Assembly (NCBI GenBank): GCA_046530935.1
Contig: JBHEQW010000003.1
Coordinates: 1 to 64,000, forward strand
Length of the DNA stretch: 64,000 bases
From: Arsenophonus sp046530935
Lineage (GTDB): Bacteria > Pseudomonadota > Gammaproteobacteria > Enterobacterales > Enterobacteriaceae
Direction of reading: 5' to 3'
Part shown: piece by piece, positions 43,390-54,489 of the stretch
How the letters are laid out: each line of letters starts with the position of its first letter
Numbering within the stretch: position 1 is the stretch's first letter
Translations under genes and position numbers: made by a program
The notes under the pieces: generated by a model
Database searches by the model: none
What the model was told of the DNA's origin: nothing
The model's input: the letters and a program-made list of their open reading frames with translations, nothing else

Positions 43390-44631
43390 TTAGTTTAATG
43401 CTTCTTGCATGCTTTTTTCAAAGTCATCCCACTTGCATAAGCCACTTTTATCAATTTGGCAATTTTGAAGCGATAAAATGACCTGTTTTGGAGGATTATT
43501 CAATGTCAATGGTATCTCATCGCGCAATTGATTTACTGACTGATAAATATATTCAGTTTTTAGGTAATCTTTATTAGTTTTCTTATTATGCCAACGCTGA
43601 AACACTAATTTTCCACCAATTGGTGTATTTTCATATTGTTCAGGCAATTGATAAGGGGCAAAATTCAAAGCAGACATGACTGATGCAATATTTGAATCAT
43701 GACCAAACATAATAAGTAATTTTGATTTTCCTTTGTTAGGTTGTTTAACAAAATGCAAGTTAATATAATTTAATAGGGGCTTGGCTATATTCTTAGCAAT
43801 AATTTTAGTTTTAAATGCAACTTTATAATAGCTATTTTTAATTTTATTAAGTGTTTTCCATTGCTCTGGTGTATTAATGGTTCCCCATGCTACATCTTTT
43901 GTAGAAAAGCCTTCATAATACTGGAGATCAAATATATCTACAATATTTGTCATTAATCCTAACGGCCCAAACACAACTGGCTGTTTATCAGCACTAATAA
44001 TCATTGTATTAGGAGAGTTAACTAGATCGCACAACTTATCTTTTTTACACAGCGTTGAATTCTTAAAGTCCAATATTGTTGAAACTTGATTATAAGCTTC
44101 AGCTAAATCTAAATGTGCTAATTGTTCTGTCATAGCGATTGTAGCTTGGTGTTTAAATTCTTCAGTGCTGTTAGTGATAACTGGATCAAAAATAGGATCG
44201 AACTTTCCTTCGCTTATATCTGAGCGATAAAAAGCTTTAATTTGGCAATCAGGAAATGCGCCTTTAATAAAAGATTGAGCTGTAGCAATAGTGCGTTGTT
44301 GATTATTCGCATAAATATAAACATTATTTGAGTCTGGACATTGATCTCGTGGCAAGAGATCTACCCTATAAAACCAATATCTAAAGTAGTTTCCCATATA
44401 AATTTCTAACTGGCTACCTTTAGCCGTAAGATTTCCATATTTAGTATGCCAAATAGGCCAAAGTTTATTTGTTGCACGTGTTAATATATCTTTATATACT
44501 ATTGGTGCTCTTAAATTATGCCTACTTAAAATTAATACCTGAGTCAATTCATAATCTTGAAATTTTTCTAACGAATAACTTGCTGGTGATATTAAAGTGC
44601 AAAGAAGGCATATCATTAATCTTTTTTTCAT
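43390..44631 (-). CDS. agp: Agp, periplasmic glucose-1-phosphatase / phytase
   Basis: Histidine acid phosphatase that hydrolyses glucose-1-phosphate (and some phytate) in the periplasm. From the ATG at 44631 the product has 413 residues, the E. coli length, and opens with a Sec signal peptide (MKKRLMICLLCTLISPASYS); AGGAG lies 10 bases upstream. An ATG at 44658 would add nine residues. Active-site block SRHNLRAP at 36-43 (nucleophile H38; the N replacing G is typical of Agp) and the HD pair at 311-312. The paired cysteines near the C terminus (NCQIDKSGLC) are kept. Flanked by dead IS256 copies on both sides and closed by its own terminator. Confidence 0.94.
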   Translation of the reverse strand: MKKRLMICLLCTLISPASYSLEKFQDYELTQVLILSRHNLRAPIVYKDILTRATNKLWPIWHTKYGNLTAKGSQLEIYMGNYFRYWFYRVDLLPRDQCPDSNNVYIYANNQQRTIATAQSFIKGAFPDCQIKAFYRSDISEGKFDPIFDPVITNSTEEFKHQATIAMTEQLAHLDLAEAYNQVSTILDFKNSTLCKKDKLCDLVNSPNTMIISADKQPVVFGPLGLMTNIVDIFDLQYYEGFSTKDVAWGTINTPEQWKTLNKIKNSYYKVAFKTKIIAKNIAKPLLNYINLHFVKQPNKGKSKLLIMFGHDSNIASVMSALNFAPYQLPEQYENTPIGGKLVFQRWHNKKTNKDYLKTEYIYQSVNQLRDEIPLTLNNPPKQVILSLQNCQIDKSGLCKWDDFEKSMQEALN

Positions 44632-44842
44632 CTTTTTAACGCTCCTGTTAAAGTTCATTATAATTCATCTTATTATATAAAATTTTATTTAGATGTAGTC
44701 AATTAAAAATAAATTTCATTGAAGATAAAATTCTTATTTTGCTTGTTTTTAAGAAAACTTCTTAACTTACTTATTATTAATAAAATGACATAACAATGGT
44801 ATTCAATAATATTGGTTCTGCTATTAGTAATAAATTATGCTT

Positions 44843-46168
44843 GAGTTATTAGAAAATTTTGTGATTAATGATAAATTCAAGTTCTACTTATGATGCTTAG
44901 TGTATCTGTTTTGCGTTCTTAATTTAACGTTGTTTACCACCAGAGTTAAAACAGGTCAATCCTTTTTTAACTGGCTTCTAGCTTTTTTGAGCAAATTCTA
45001 ATAGTTTTTAAATATCATTTAAAAGGTTCTTTTTCTTAAAAGCTAGACAGTAGTTATTGCGCATCGCTTTATAGGCTCAATTTTTTTAAAAATCGATTTA
45101 ATCAGATACGTTGTTATTATTGACGAGCAGTTCTAGTGTTCCGACTGGAAGTCCTAGAATGCCAGTAGTTATTCTAGATCTTTCTTTGGCTCATTCATCA
45201 TTGAATGAAGACTTCTCTAAAAAACTTTGCCAACAAGATATCAATGGTTTTATTAGCTGTATCACGCCTCTCTGATAATCAGACCTTTTTCATCACCACA
45301 CTACAGCTCATCTTTAATTTTTGGTTGCATGCTTTTATAGGAATAAAGCAAGCATATTAGGTGCTTTCTATACCAACAGAGCGTTTGTGCTTCGTATTCA
45401 AGAATATCTTTGCATTGAATTCTAAAAATCAATTAGCAGGTTATCTATCATAACATAACAAGCCTGGGAAATACGGTTAAGCCATTGCGAGTAGGCCATT
45501 GAAAAGTTCAGCAAACTTCGTTTCTAACTCTCAATAAGCATTTTTAATCACAACTAGCTACTTGCGTCCATCGTCCATGTTTACTGCCGCAGATACTAAG
45601 CAGTATACAAAATCCAATTATTTTGCCTAACAGAAGTATCGGGCATAGTGGCTAAAGAAAATAAATGTAGCATATATCGTTTAAATTTGCAGGCAGTATA
45701 TTGAAGTGATCTTAAAGATATTTCTATTTCAGTCTGATTGAAACTGTCAGAGAGAGGCCTATATTCTTTTTCACTGAAAAGCAGCCATATAGATTCGTAA
45801 AAATCATCAGTGGGATATACCTACTAGGTGCAAGCAGTTAGCAGCAACACTTCGACAATTTTTGCACACCTTATATAAAGCGGTAGCAACAAAGTTTTGA
45901 AGCATATTAAGTTGCCAATGCGATCTATGATCTTAATCATTTTAATATCAACATCGTCAATAGTAATCTGTGTGTTTCGATATGATAAATAACCGTTACT
46001 GATGAGTTTATGCAATAGATTATAGGTAGTAGTTGGTTTTTCGGATATTTATAGTGTAGATTTTTCACATGCTATATCATTTCTTTATTGTTAAAATAAT
46101 TCACTAAATCAATTAGAAGGATCCTGAGACATCTCAGAAACCACATATAGCAGAAATAAGCATAACTT
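44843..46168 (-). mobile_element. Degraded IS256-family element
   Basis: Right end GAGTTATTAGAAAATTTTGTG, left end GCAGAAATAAGCATAACT. Frames broken throughout. Bases 45467-45812 are nearly identical, inverted, to 47206-47545 in the neighbouring copy, far above the similarity of the rest of the two elements. Confidence 0.78.
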
Positions 46169-46833
46169 GTTTGATGTTTAAAATTTATTTTTTTTGTGGT
46201 TATCAGCAATAATAATAATGCCTTTTTTATTAATTTTTAGTTTTAAAACAAGAAATAGACATGATATATGATTGCCTTGTTTTTTATTAATCATCAAATA
46301 GAATCACTTATAAACTTGCATTATCAATAGTCTTTTAATTGTACTTTCGGGTGTTATTTTCTGTGATCGTTTCCAAGACATTTTTAACAGTTTTCCTTGC
46401 TCAAAATAAGGAACATGTTATAAACCTTGTTTTGGTTTGATTGCCAACTTAAATAGTTTAATGTTATTGGTAACTTTAAGCTGTTCTCTATATATGAGAT
46501 TTAACTGTGATGCTACTTTCGTCAATTGAAATTGTAAAGGAAAAAATTTCTTAACTATTTTTGTCTTTGAATTTTAGCTAGATGTTAAGTATCTAATAAC
46601 CACTAGTTTTCAATTACAGCTCTAAATTTGAAAATACAACCAGGTTGGCTAAATTCAAGGCGAAAGAAGTTTTGTAATTTAATTAGGATAGTCTTAGTCT
46701 TAATGAGGTCAGATATTTTAATAGCATGGCACTAACTTGAGATTTTTTCGTTTTATTGATGTCATCATTATGTAAATATAAACCAATTCCTGTTTAAGGT
46801 TTATCAGCAAAAATATTGACTTAGCATATAAAC
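46169..46833. other. Unassigned spacer between two inverted IS256 copies
   Basis: The minus strand near 46560-46330 has an open-looking run (QLTKVASQLNLIYREQLKVTN ... YFEQGKLLKMS) that may be the remains of a gene; I cannot name it. The rest is AT-rich without structure. Confidence 0.35.
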
Positions 46834-48158
46834 AAGTGATGATCATTTCTGCTGTATTAGATTTTAAAGATACCAGCCGTATCCTGGTAATCAATTTCGT
46901 AATATATTTCTATCTCATTAGAGATTGAAATGCCATTGAAAAGTCTATTCTATAGATATCTGTAAAACTAGATATTACCTTTAATCTCTTGCGTAAGCTC
47001 ATCAATAATGGTTATTCACAACAGTGAATAACCATACATCCATACAGATTAATATTTTTATGATCTTGAAATTAAACAACATGTGGGATGTTGCAGTGTC
47101 AACGCAATATGGTTAAAAAGCTCGTTGTTACCGCCTTATCTCTGAGGGTGCAAAAATCGTCGAAGTGTTTCTACTAGCTGCACATGCACTAAGCATATCT
47201 ACTGATGATTTTTACGAATCTATATGGCTGCTTTTCAGTGAAAAAGCATATAGGCCTCTCTGACAGTTTCAATCAGACTGAAATAACAATGTCTTTAAGA
47301 TCACTTCAATATACTGCCTGCAAATTTAAACGATATATGCTACATTTATTTTCTTTAGCCACTATGCCAAATACTTCTGTTAGGCAAAATAATTGGATTT
47401 TGTATACTGCTTAGTATCTGCGGCAGTAAACATGGACGATGGACGTTAAGAAGCTAGTTGCGGTTAAAGATGTTTATTGAAAGTCAAAAACTAAGTTGTC
47501 CGAACTTTTCAATGGCCTACTCGCAATGGCTTAACCGTATTTCCCGGGGTTGCTATAGGAGATACTGCAAATTGGTTTTTGGAATCAAATGGCAAAGATA
47601 TTCCTGTGAGTGCTAAGCACAAACTCTCTGTTTGGTACATAAAACATCTAATGTACTGACTTCATTCTGCAAAGAAATGAAAATAAAAGTTAAGGCTGAG
47701 CTTATAGGCTGGTGGAAGTGTGCTGGTGTGTGTCTTGGTAGCAGATAAGCCATGATCTCTCTAATAAAACACTTGATGTTTTGTTGGCACAGTTCTCAGT
47801 CAGCAAAGTACCACTTCATAGATGAAGAAGATGAAGAAAGATCTAGAAAAACAGCTGGAATTCTACGATTTGCATTTAGCACACTTGGCGTCAAATAAGA
47901 ATGACAAATCAGATTGAATTGAGTTTTACAACAGCAAGGCTAATAAGCCAACATGAAAAGAACTATGATTTAAGAAAAACAACTTTTTTAATGGTATTTA
48001 AACGCTCTAGTCCTGGCAGAAAAACTCGAGGCGGTTAATAAATTTAACATGTGGACCATGGTGCTAAACAACGTCAAATATAAAAATATAGAACTGATTC
48101 ACGAAGCATTAGAGTAAAAAGTAGTCTAACAGACATACACTAGATTTGCTAATAACTC
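46834..48158 (+). mobile_element. Degraded IS256-family element
   Basis: Right end CACTAGATTTGCTAATAACTC at 48158; the left end near 46834 is weak. Inverted relative to the copy at 44843. A 70-codon open run at 47205-47414 is the remains of the FSEAL.ALFSE.A part of the transposase, not a gene. Confidence 0.75.
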
Positions 48159-48867
48159 AATCTTGGATTCTTTTTTTCAAAAATCTCATCGCTCACATAA
48201 TACATTGTTGAACTTTAATGATGAAGGCAGCGCCGTTTGTTCTTTCCTTTTATCTCTTCTTTTTACGTATCTTTTAGTTTTTCTATATTAGATATATAAC
48301 GCTTTCCTTTAAAGGATTCCTGGGAAATGTTTTCTTGACTAAAAGAAACCCACTTAGCCTATTTATGTTAGCTGTTGCTGCTGAAGCAAGGAAGAAGCGA
48401 TGCTATCTAAATATTATTTTCAAATCAATGCGTATTTGTTTCGCTGACTTTCATAAAGTTAAGCTATTTAACATACATCGTAGATAAGTAGCCAATTTAT
48501 CATTATGGTGTAGTTTTTCACTATAGGATTTCCACTAAGATTGTTAACTTTTTTCTGCAATCATGAATTTTATGAGTGATATCACTGTAACATTAATAAG
48601 TGTATTCAGCAGACAAAATGTTCACTGTGACAATATAGGTGATCAGGATAAAAGTGAAATGAATTGTTTCAATGTATGAATCGACATCATCCTCCATATT
48701 GTCGTAGAACCAACTAATGAGATGCAGCTTTATGTTGGTAAGAGGAAATGAAGAAAGAGTCTCTTTGATTTGTATGACTATTTGTTTTTTTATTAGAACC
48801 TCTATAGAAAATCCTTCATATTAATATAATGGATTTTCCTACCAACAATCTTTGTCAAGATAGCCTT
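48159..48867 (-). mobile_element. IS1595 fragment
   Basis: Reverse IS1595 starting mid-element immediately after the IS256 right end and closing with CAATCTTTGTCAAGATAGCC. About 0.7 kb; the C-terminal part of the transposase region is missing. Confidence 0.65.
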
Positions 48868-49361
48868 TTTATATAAAACTACTACTATGATATTAAGAAT
48901 ATTTGGTGAAAGAAAAAATCTGGTTTGTTATAGAAAGCTACATAAAAGAAGAATTAGAAGAAAATGAAAATTTTTTTCATAGTAGAAAAAGTTTTTTTAT
49001 AATATTTAATTACAAATAATTTGGTTGCGTAAAATGCATTAGTATGAAACAAGCTTATAGATTTATTTACAATGGGTAAATATGTGCCGAGAGAATATAT
49101 CTATGTTAATCATTAAGTTATTGCTAACAGTAATAAATGCATGTCTTAAGAAGACATGTGTACTGAATTTTTTGTTACGCGTAATCTTTATTGTGTATTG
49201 TTGCCGTTGATGTTATTTATTATGAATTTTTAGCTTATTTAGAGCTGCTAAATTATCGGATTAGTTATAAATACAGATTATCGCAGATAATTAAAATTAA
49301 CGCTGATGGATGTTTATGCTAGTCTAGTGTTATCGTAATTTACGTTTTTGATGAGGAATAT
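48868..49361. other. Leader region upstream of ycaR
   Basis: About 490 bases without a recognisable gene. Contains a perfect 8-bp hairpin CATGTCTT/AAGACATG (49141-49159). In E. coli msbA-lpxK-ycaQ precede ycaR; no trace of them is readable here. Confidence 0.4.
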
Positions 49362-49541
49362 ATGGATCATCATCTACTTAATATCATTGCTTGTCCTGTT
49401 TGTCATGGCAAATTAGTCTATGATAAAGAAAATTTAGAGCTTATCTGTAAATTTGATCATCTGGCTTATCCTGTGCGTAATAATATACCGGTACTCTTAA
49501 AAGAAGAGGCTCGTAAGTTGCTTTTAGATGAAGAAAAATAA
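49362..49541 (+). CDS. ycaR: YcaR, Trm112-family small protein
   Basis: 59 residues, against 60 in E. coli: MDHHLLNIIACPVCHGKL at the start, then ELICKFDHLAYPVRNNIPVLL and EEARKLLLDEEK. The CPVC pair (11-14) is the putative zinc-binding site. A GAGGA ribosome site lies 5 bases before the ATG. Function unclear in E. coli; Trm112-like proteins often stabilise methyltransferases. It precedes kdsB by one base, as in most enterics. Confidence 0.93.
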   Translation: MDHHLLNIIACPVCHGKLVYDKENLELICKFDHLAYPVRNNIPVLLKEEARKLLLDEEK

Positions 49542-49542
49542 G

Positions 49543-50292
49543 ATGTTCACAGTCATTATTCCTGCGCGTTTTACTTCTAATCGATTACCTGGCAAGTCGT
49601 TAGCTGATATTCATGGAAAACCTATGATTATTAGAGTAATGGAAAGAGCTCTAATGTCAGATGCAACTCGTGTTATTGTGGCGACTGATCATCAGGCAGT
49701 ATTTGATGTTGTGAAAGCGGCTAATGGTGAAGTCTGCATGACCAAGCTTTCTCACCAATCAGGTACTGAAAGATTAGCAGAAGTTATTGAAAAATATAAA
49801 TTTTCTGATAAAGAAATTATTATCAATGTTCAAGGTGATGAACCTTTAATTCCACCAGAAATAATTAATCAGTTAGCTAACAATCTAATGCTAAATAACG
49901 TCGGTATGGCAACATTAGCGGCACCAATAAATGATCCACATGAAGTATTTGATCCGGCTATTGTAAAAGTGGTAATAAATAAACAGAGCAACGCCTTATA
50001 TTTTTCTAGAGCTGCTATTCCATGGGAACGTGATCGCTTTACAGTTAGTAAAATAGAAATTAGCCAGAATTTTTTGCGTCATATAGGTATTTATGGTTAT
50101 CGTGCTGGCTTTATTCGTCGTTATATTCGATGGACTACAAGTTCATTAGAGACGATAGAAATGCTTGAGCAGTTGCGTGTACTGTGGTATGGCGAAAAAA
50201 TTCATGTTGCAATAGCAGTTAAAACACCAAGCCATGGTGTCGATAATTACCAGGATCTCGATGCTGTTCGGAAAGCATTTTTTTCTAGTTAA
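49543..50292 (+). CDS. kdsB: KdsB, CMP-KDO synthetase
   Basis: Activates KDO with CTP for transfer to lipid A. 249 residues from this ATG (E. coli 248). Nucleotide-binding RLPGK at 14-18, then ATDH, CMTKLSHQSGTERLAEV, NVQGDEPLIPP, YFSRAAIPW and FLRHIGIYGYR, all collinear with the family. An in-frame ATG 15 bases upstream (49528) would add MKKNK, lies inside ycaR and lacks a ribosome site; coupling to the ycaR stop (49539-49541) favours 49543. Works with lpxL and other LPS genes. Confidence 0.95.
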   Translation: MFTVIIPARFTSNRLPGKSLADIHGKPMIIRVMERALMSDATRVIVATDHQAVFDVVKAANGEVCMTKLSHQSGTERLAEVIEKYKFSDKEIIINVQGDEPLIPPEIINQLANNLMLNNVGMATLAAPINDPHEVFDPAIVKVVINKQSNALYFSRAAIPWERDRFTVSKIEISQNFLRHIGIYGYRAGFIRRYIRWTTSSLETIEMLEQLRVLWYGEKIHVAIAVKTPSHGVDNYQDLDAVRKAFFSS

Positions 50293-50379
50293 AATTATAT
50301 TGATGTCACAGATTTTTTAAAACTATTTATTCCAGTAAATTATAAAAACCAAGCATTAGCAGTTGTATATTTTTAATTT

Positions 50380-51175
50380 TTATTTACTGCCATATTGAGC
50401 AAATAAATTTATACCAAGAGCGTTCTGAATAGAAAAATAAATCGATTGGAAGAATTTTTTTAAAGCTTGTAATGGTAAGTTGATTTGTAGGCTCAGTATA
50501 TATGAATGGCTTTTTTAGAAAAAACGTTCACCGTGTGCCATATGTGATTATCTAAAGTAACTTTTAATAGAAAAAAAGTGGCTGCCTAATAATTTTTTCT
50601 TTTTCTACTTCAAGGTTAGACGGTTTCTTCTTGGATGCTTTAGCTTTAATTAAAGTAATGATAGGTAGTTCTGAAGCTCTAACGATAGCGCGAGTTTTGC
50701 TGCTATTTCAGCATTATTTATTAAATTGTTATTACGTTGGTTTTGCCACACCACAAAGTCAGTAAAAATTAATTTGGCTCCTGGATATTGGAAATACAGT
50801 ATGATTTCTTCTATAACTCTATCTAGGCTATTATTACTAGGCTATTATTAATAAGGTTAGCGCTCATTGTGACAGCCAATTAGAATTGTAATTAATCCCA
50901 GTCCATATACAACGATATATGGGATGTTTTTTATTTTTAAGATGTAAAAGATGTAAAAGTTTATAACATTTGTTAAACATGGCTTTTGTCAACAGTAGTA
51001 ATTTTTAGCTAAAGCTTGAAGGCTTAGTAACAGAATAGTTAATCAAGTAGAGGATATTAATATATTAGCTACTTTTTTTAGTAAGTAACCCAAATTAGTA
51101 ATAATCCAATAAAGCTAATTAAAATCAGGATAGGTAATGTAATGATATTAAAACGGACTAATATATTTTTTTAAT
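50380..51175 (-). pseudogene. elyC: elyC (ycbC) remnant
   Basis: Minus-strand frames in order: LPILILISFIGLLLIWVTY (membrane start), SANLINNSL, EEIILYFQYPGAKLIFT (E. coli EGIRLWRENPGSKLIFTGG), AEIAAKLALSL (GARVAQSLG) and TNQLTITSFK...YSERSWYKFICSIWQ (ANQLAIDSPLN...HSDRVGYETLGRIWQ). Multiple frameshifts. In E. coli this DUF218 envelope-biogenesis gene also lies close to kdsB. Confidence 0.7.
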
Positions 51176-51302
51176 GTAAACAGTATCTTTCAATTATAGA
51201 TGCCAATTTTAATGAGCAAAATATAATTATATTATATAGATTATAATTAATATATTCTTAATATTTAATTTATTTTTAATAAAATGTTATTGTTTTTTAT
51301 TA

Positions 51303-51554
51303 AACTAGTTTTGCCACGAGTCATTATATAGACACTAGTCCATAGCCATCTTCATGAAAGATGGCATGGTGGATGGCATATAGTTGATGGAAAAATATCC
51401 TGATTATGAGACTATCTATTATCATGCAACTACAACACTTAAAATCCGAGCTGCTCTTTAGGCCAGCAAAGAGCTTGCGTTTAATTTGGCTAAGCGTTAT
51501 GGTATATCCTAATTTACAGTTGCTGAAGGGTAAACAAAGATGATGTTGATGATT
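51303..51554 (+). mobile_element. IS481 5' fragment
   Basis: Starts TTTTGCCACGAGTCATTATAT, reads TTTLKIRAAL and LAKRYGIS, and stops at the KDDVDD position, where an IS1595 begins. The remainder of the element is not found beyond it. Confidence 0.68.
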
Positions 51555-52166
51555 GGCTATGTTGCCAAAGGTTGTTGCCTTTCTTGCATTGAAAGTTGTA
51601 GTCGCGTCTCTATTTAAATTGTTGTGGTTTTAAATAATTATCTTCATGGCAGATAATTCGGTAAATAAAACGAACTACACAATGGTATTTATTCAACTGA
51701 TCATCTTATAAAAGGATGATAAAATTGTTCATATTTTAAATGTGGAATAATTCCTTAGCAATAACTCTTTGATTATCTAGTCTTATTAGATAAGATGTGA
51801 TTAATTTCATGCTTGCTGGCGAAGGTTTTATCCCATTTAGCTATATTTTAGCAAATGATGGACTATTTACTAATGATCGGCTCAAAAAACAGCTAATGCA
51901 TTCTGCATTAAAGTTTTCAAAAATCTCATTTATAGCTCACATGACTCTGGTAATCTCATCTGATTAAGACTGCGATTTATTATTTTCTTTTATCTCCTCA
52001 TCTCTTGTGTTTTCTGGTTTTTCCATGTTAGATAGAACACTATCTATATGGTTCATTGGAAATGTTTTGTCGATTTCAACATACAACTTATTAGATTTAT
52101 CTTATGTGGGTGCTCTGATGAAACACGGAAGCAGTAACACAATATAAATAATATTTTAAAAGTGAT
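51555..52166 (-). mobile_element. IS1595 fragment inserted in IS481
   Basis: Begins GGCTATGTTGCCAAAGGTTG, reverse orientation, at the same IS481 position as the copy at 30320. Cut off at 52166 by the right end of an IS256 element. Confidence 0.68.
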
Positions 52167-53558
52167 GAGTTATTAGCAAATCTAGTGTGATTTTGTTAGT
52201 TTATTTTTAATTATTTATACTTTGTAAATCTGTTTTACATCCTCAAATTTGACGTTGTTTACCATAATGGTCAAACAAGTCAACTCCCATTAACCTGTTT
52301 ACAGATTTTTTGAGCAAACGGGAGAGGAGCTTAAAAATAGCAAAGGATTATTTTTCTAGAACTATAGTTCTTCTGGTGCATTCTTAGTCCTTCTTAATTA
52401 GACACCAACTTCTATGACTTTAATTCGTAGAATACCATCAGTTCTTCTTAATTTTTCTACGGGTTCTTCATATCAATCCATGAGATACCTTTCTCTAAAA
52501 CCTCCCAAACAAAAATAATAATGGCTTTATATTAGCTGGTATCATAGCTTTCTGTTAGTTAGAGCAGACCTCATTTCCTAACAGCTTTCAGCCTTAACTT
52601 TCGTTTGCATCCACCAGTTTGAAGTTATAGTCAGCATATTATCCATTTTTGTACACAAAAGAGCTGGTTGGTGCTGTATGTCCTAAAATATCCTTGCCAA
52701 TTGCATTTCAAAAGCCAAGAACAATGTTTCTGTAGCAAGACATAGCGATACAGTTAAGCCATGTACTTGCAGGTTTGAGAAATGTGGCTAAGTTTGCTTT
52801 CTTGTTTTTAATAAGCTTTTTTTGAGCACAATTAGCTTCTTACCTCCATGCTGAGTGAGGATGATAATGAGCAGCAGGCAAGGCGATCAGCTTTCCTGAT
52901 AGGGAACAATCTATGCCATCACCTAAAAAATAAACGTAGCGCGTATTGCTTAAATCAATTACATAGGCACCATTGCCTGTATGCCATTAAGGCATTGCTG
53001 TTTAAGTCTGCTGATGCTGCTAGCAAAGAGACGATATCCTTTTCCATTGAGAAACTCCAATGTTCTTCGTGAAAATCTTTCCTGGGATATGCTTAGCAGG
53101 TACAGGCATGGATAGCAACTCTTTGACGTTTTTTGCACGCTTTAAATAAGGCGTTAGCAATGAGTTGTTGTGAAACATATTCCATTGCCACTAAGATCCT
53201 TATCCATGATCTTAGATGGTTTAATCTCAAGATCACAAATATAAGTTTGTATACTTGTTTGTGGCAAATAACCATATTAATGACAACGGCATGTGCAGGC
53301 AGTCAACAAGACGGCATTCAGCACGTTGTCGTAACATCCTTTCGAGCTTAGCTTCAGAGGCTGTAGCTATTAAGCTGTCTGAAACCATTACGGATGAATT
53401 CATACAATGGATCATAGGTAATATCTAGTTTCGTGGAAACATGTATGGTAGGACTTTTCATTTTATATCATCTCTCTATGTTGAAATTATTTATGAAATC
53501 AATTAACAGGAGATATGACATCATCTTCTAAACCAGATATACAAAAATGATGATAACT
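52167..53558 (-). mobile_element. Degraded IS256-family element
   Basis: Right end GAGTTATTAGCAAATCTAGTG at 52167; left end ACAAAAATGATGATAACTT at 53558. About 1.39 kb. Broken transposase frames on the minus strand. Confidence 0.75.
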
Positions 53559-53674
53559 TAATTTGTTATGTTGAAATATAAAAATAAATATATTAGCATC
53601 AAAAGTTTATAAACGGTTTGACCGAAAGAGATTTTTTTATTAGGAAAGTGAGAAATAGTATAAGTTTGTTGAAT

Positions 53675-54340
53675 TTAAAGATTACTACGATTAAATTTTT
53701 TCTTTAGTGCTATGGCAATACTGCCTATTAGACCAATAAAAAGCAAAATAATCGGGATTATCATTAAAATACTCATAATTTGATGTTCGTAGTATTGAAA
53801 AAGAGGACTCTTGCCAAAACTATAACCAATAGTAGATAAAATCCATACCCAAAGTAATCCACTAAGGCAATTAAAAAACTGAAAGCGTCTATTAGGTAAT
53901 CCTGATAGACCGGCTATGATAGGTAGAATTGTCCTGATAAAAGCAAGAAAACGACCAATAAGTAATGCTGCTAAGCCATGGCGATGAAAAAGGCTATAAG
54001 CACGTTGCTGATAATGTTCAGGTAGATGAGAAAGCCAGCTTTTCACGATTTTATTATTTCCCAGCCATTTACCTTGAAGATATCCAACCCAGCAACCTAA
54101 ACTAGCACCAGCAGTTAAGATAATAATTGTCAATGGATAATTGATAGTGCCTTTGGCTATTAAAACTCCTACTAGGATGAGTAGGCTGTCGCCAGGTAAA
54201 AAAGCAGCAGGTAATATTCCATTTTCTAAAAATAATATTGTAAATAATATAATGTAGATAGCCCATATTAATGAAGGATTCATTAGCATATTGTAATCTT
54301 GATGCCAAAGTGCAAAAAAAAGTTCTTTAACTAATTCCAT
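53675..54340 (-). CDS. yqjA: YqjA, DedA-family membrane protein
   Basis: DedA/SNARE-associated family inner-membrane protein; E. coli YqjA is linked to proton-motive-force and osmotic/alkaline homeostasis, and recent work on the family points to undecaprenyl-phosphate or phospholipid flipping. 221 residues (E. coli 220). The residues reported essential in E. coli YqjA stand at the same positions: E39 and D51 (in LENGILPAAFLPGDSLL), R130 and R136 (in GRFLAFIRT). About five hydrophobic segments. ATG at 54340 with AGGAAA upstream; an in-frame TTG precedes it. Stands alone; exuR, mzrA and other usual neighbours are absent. Confidence 0.94.
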   Translation of the reverse strand: MELVKELFFALWHQDYNMLMNPSLIWAIYIILFTILFLENGILPAAFLPGDSLLILVGVLIAKGTINYPLTIIILTAGASLGCWVGYLQGKWLGNNKIVKSWLSHLPEHYQQRAYSLFHRHGLAALLIGRFLAFIRTILPIIAGLSGLPNRRFQFFNCLSGLLWVWILSTIGYSFGKSPLFQYYEHQIMSILMIIPIILLFIGLIGSIAIALKKKFNRSNL

Positions 54341-54489
54341 CAAGTGTTTCCTAAATACCGTTATCTTTAAACTTAATTAGCAGTTATTAGATATTATGCA
54401 TTATTATAGAGAATGAGATTCTGCTTAAAAAAGTTGTAATATAAGTGCATCCCAGAAGATAGTATGGTTTTTATTTTGAATAAATAAGA

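Noticed and set aside
47205..47414. 69-codon frame as a small gene
   Set aside because: It is a surviving open run of the dead IS256 transposase.
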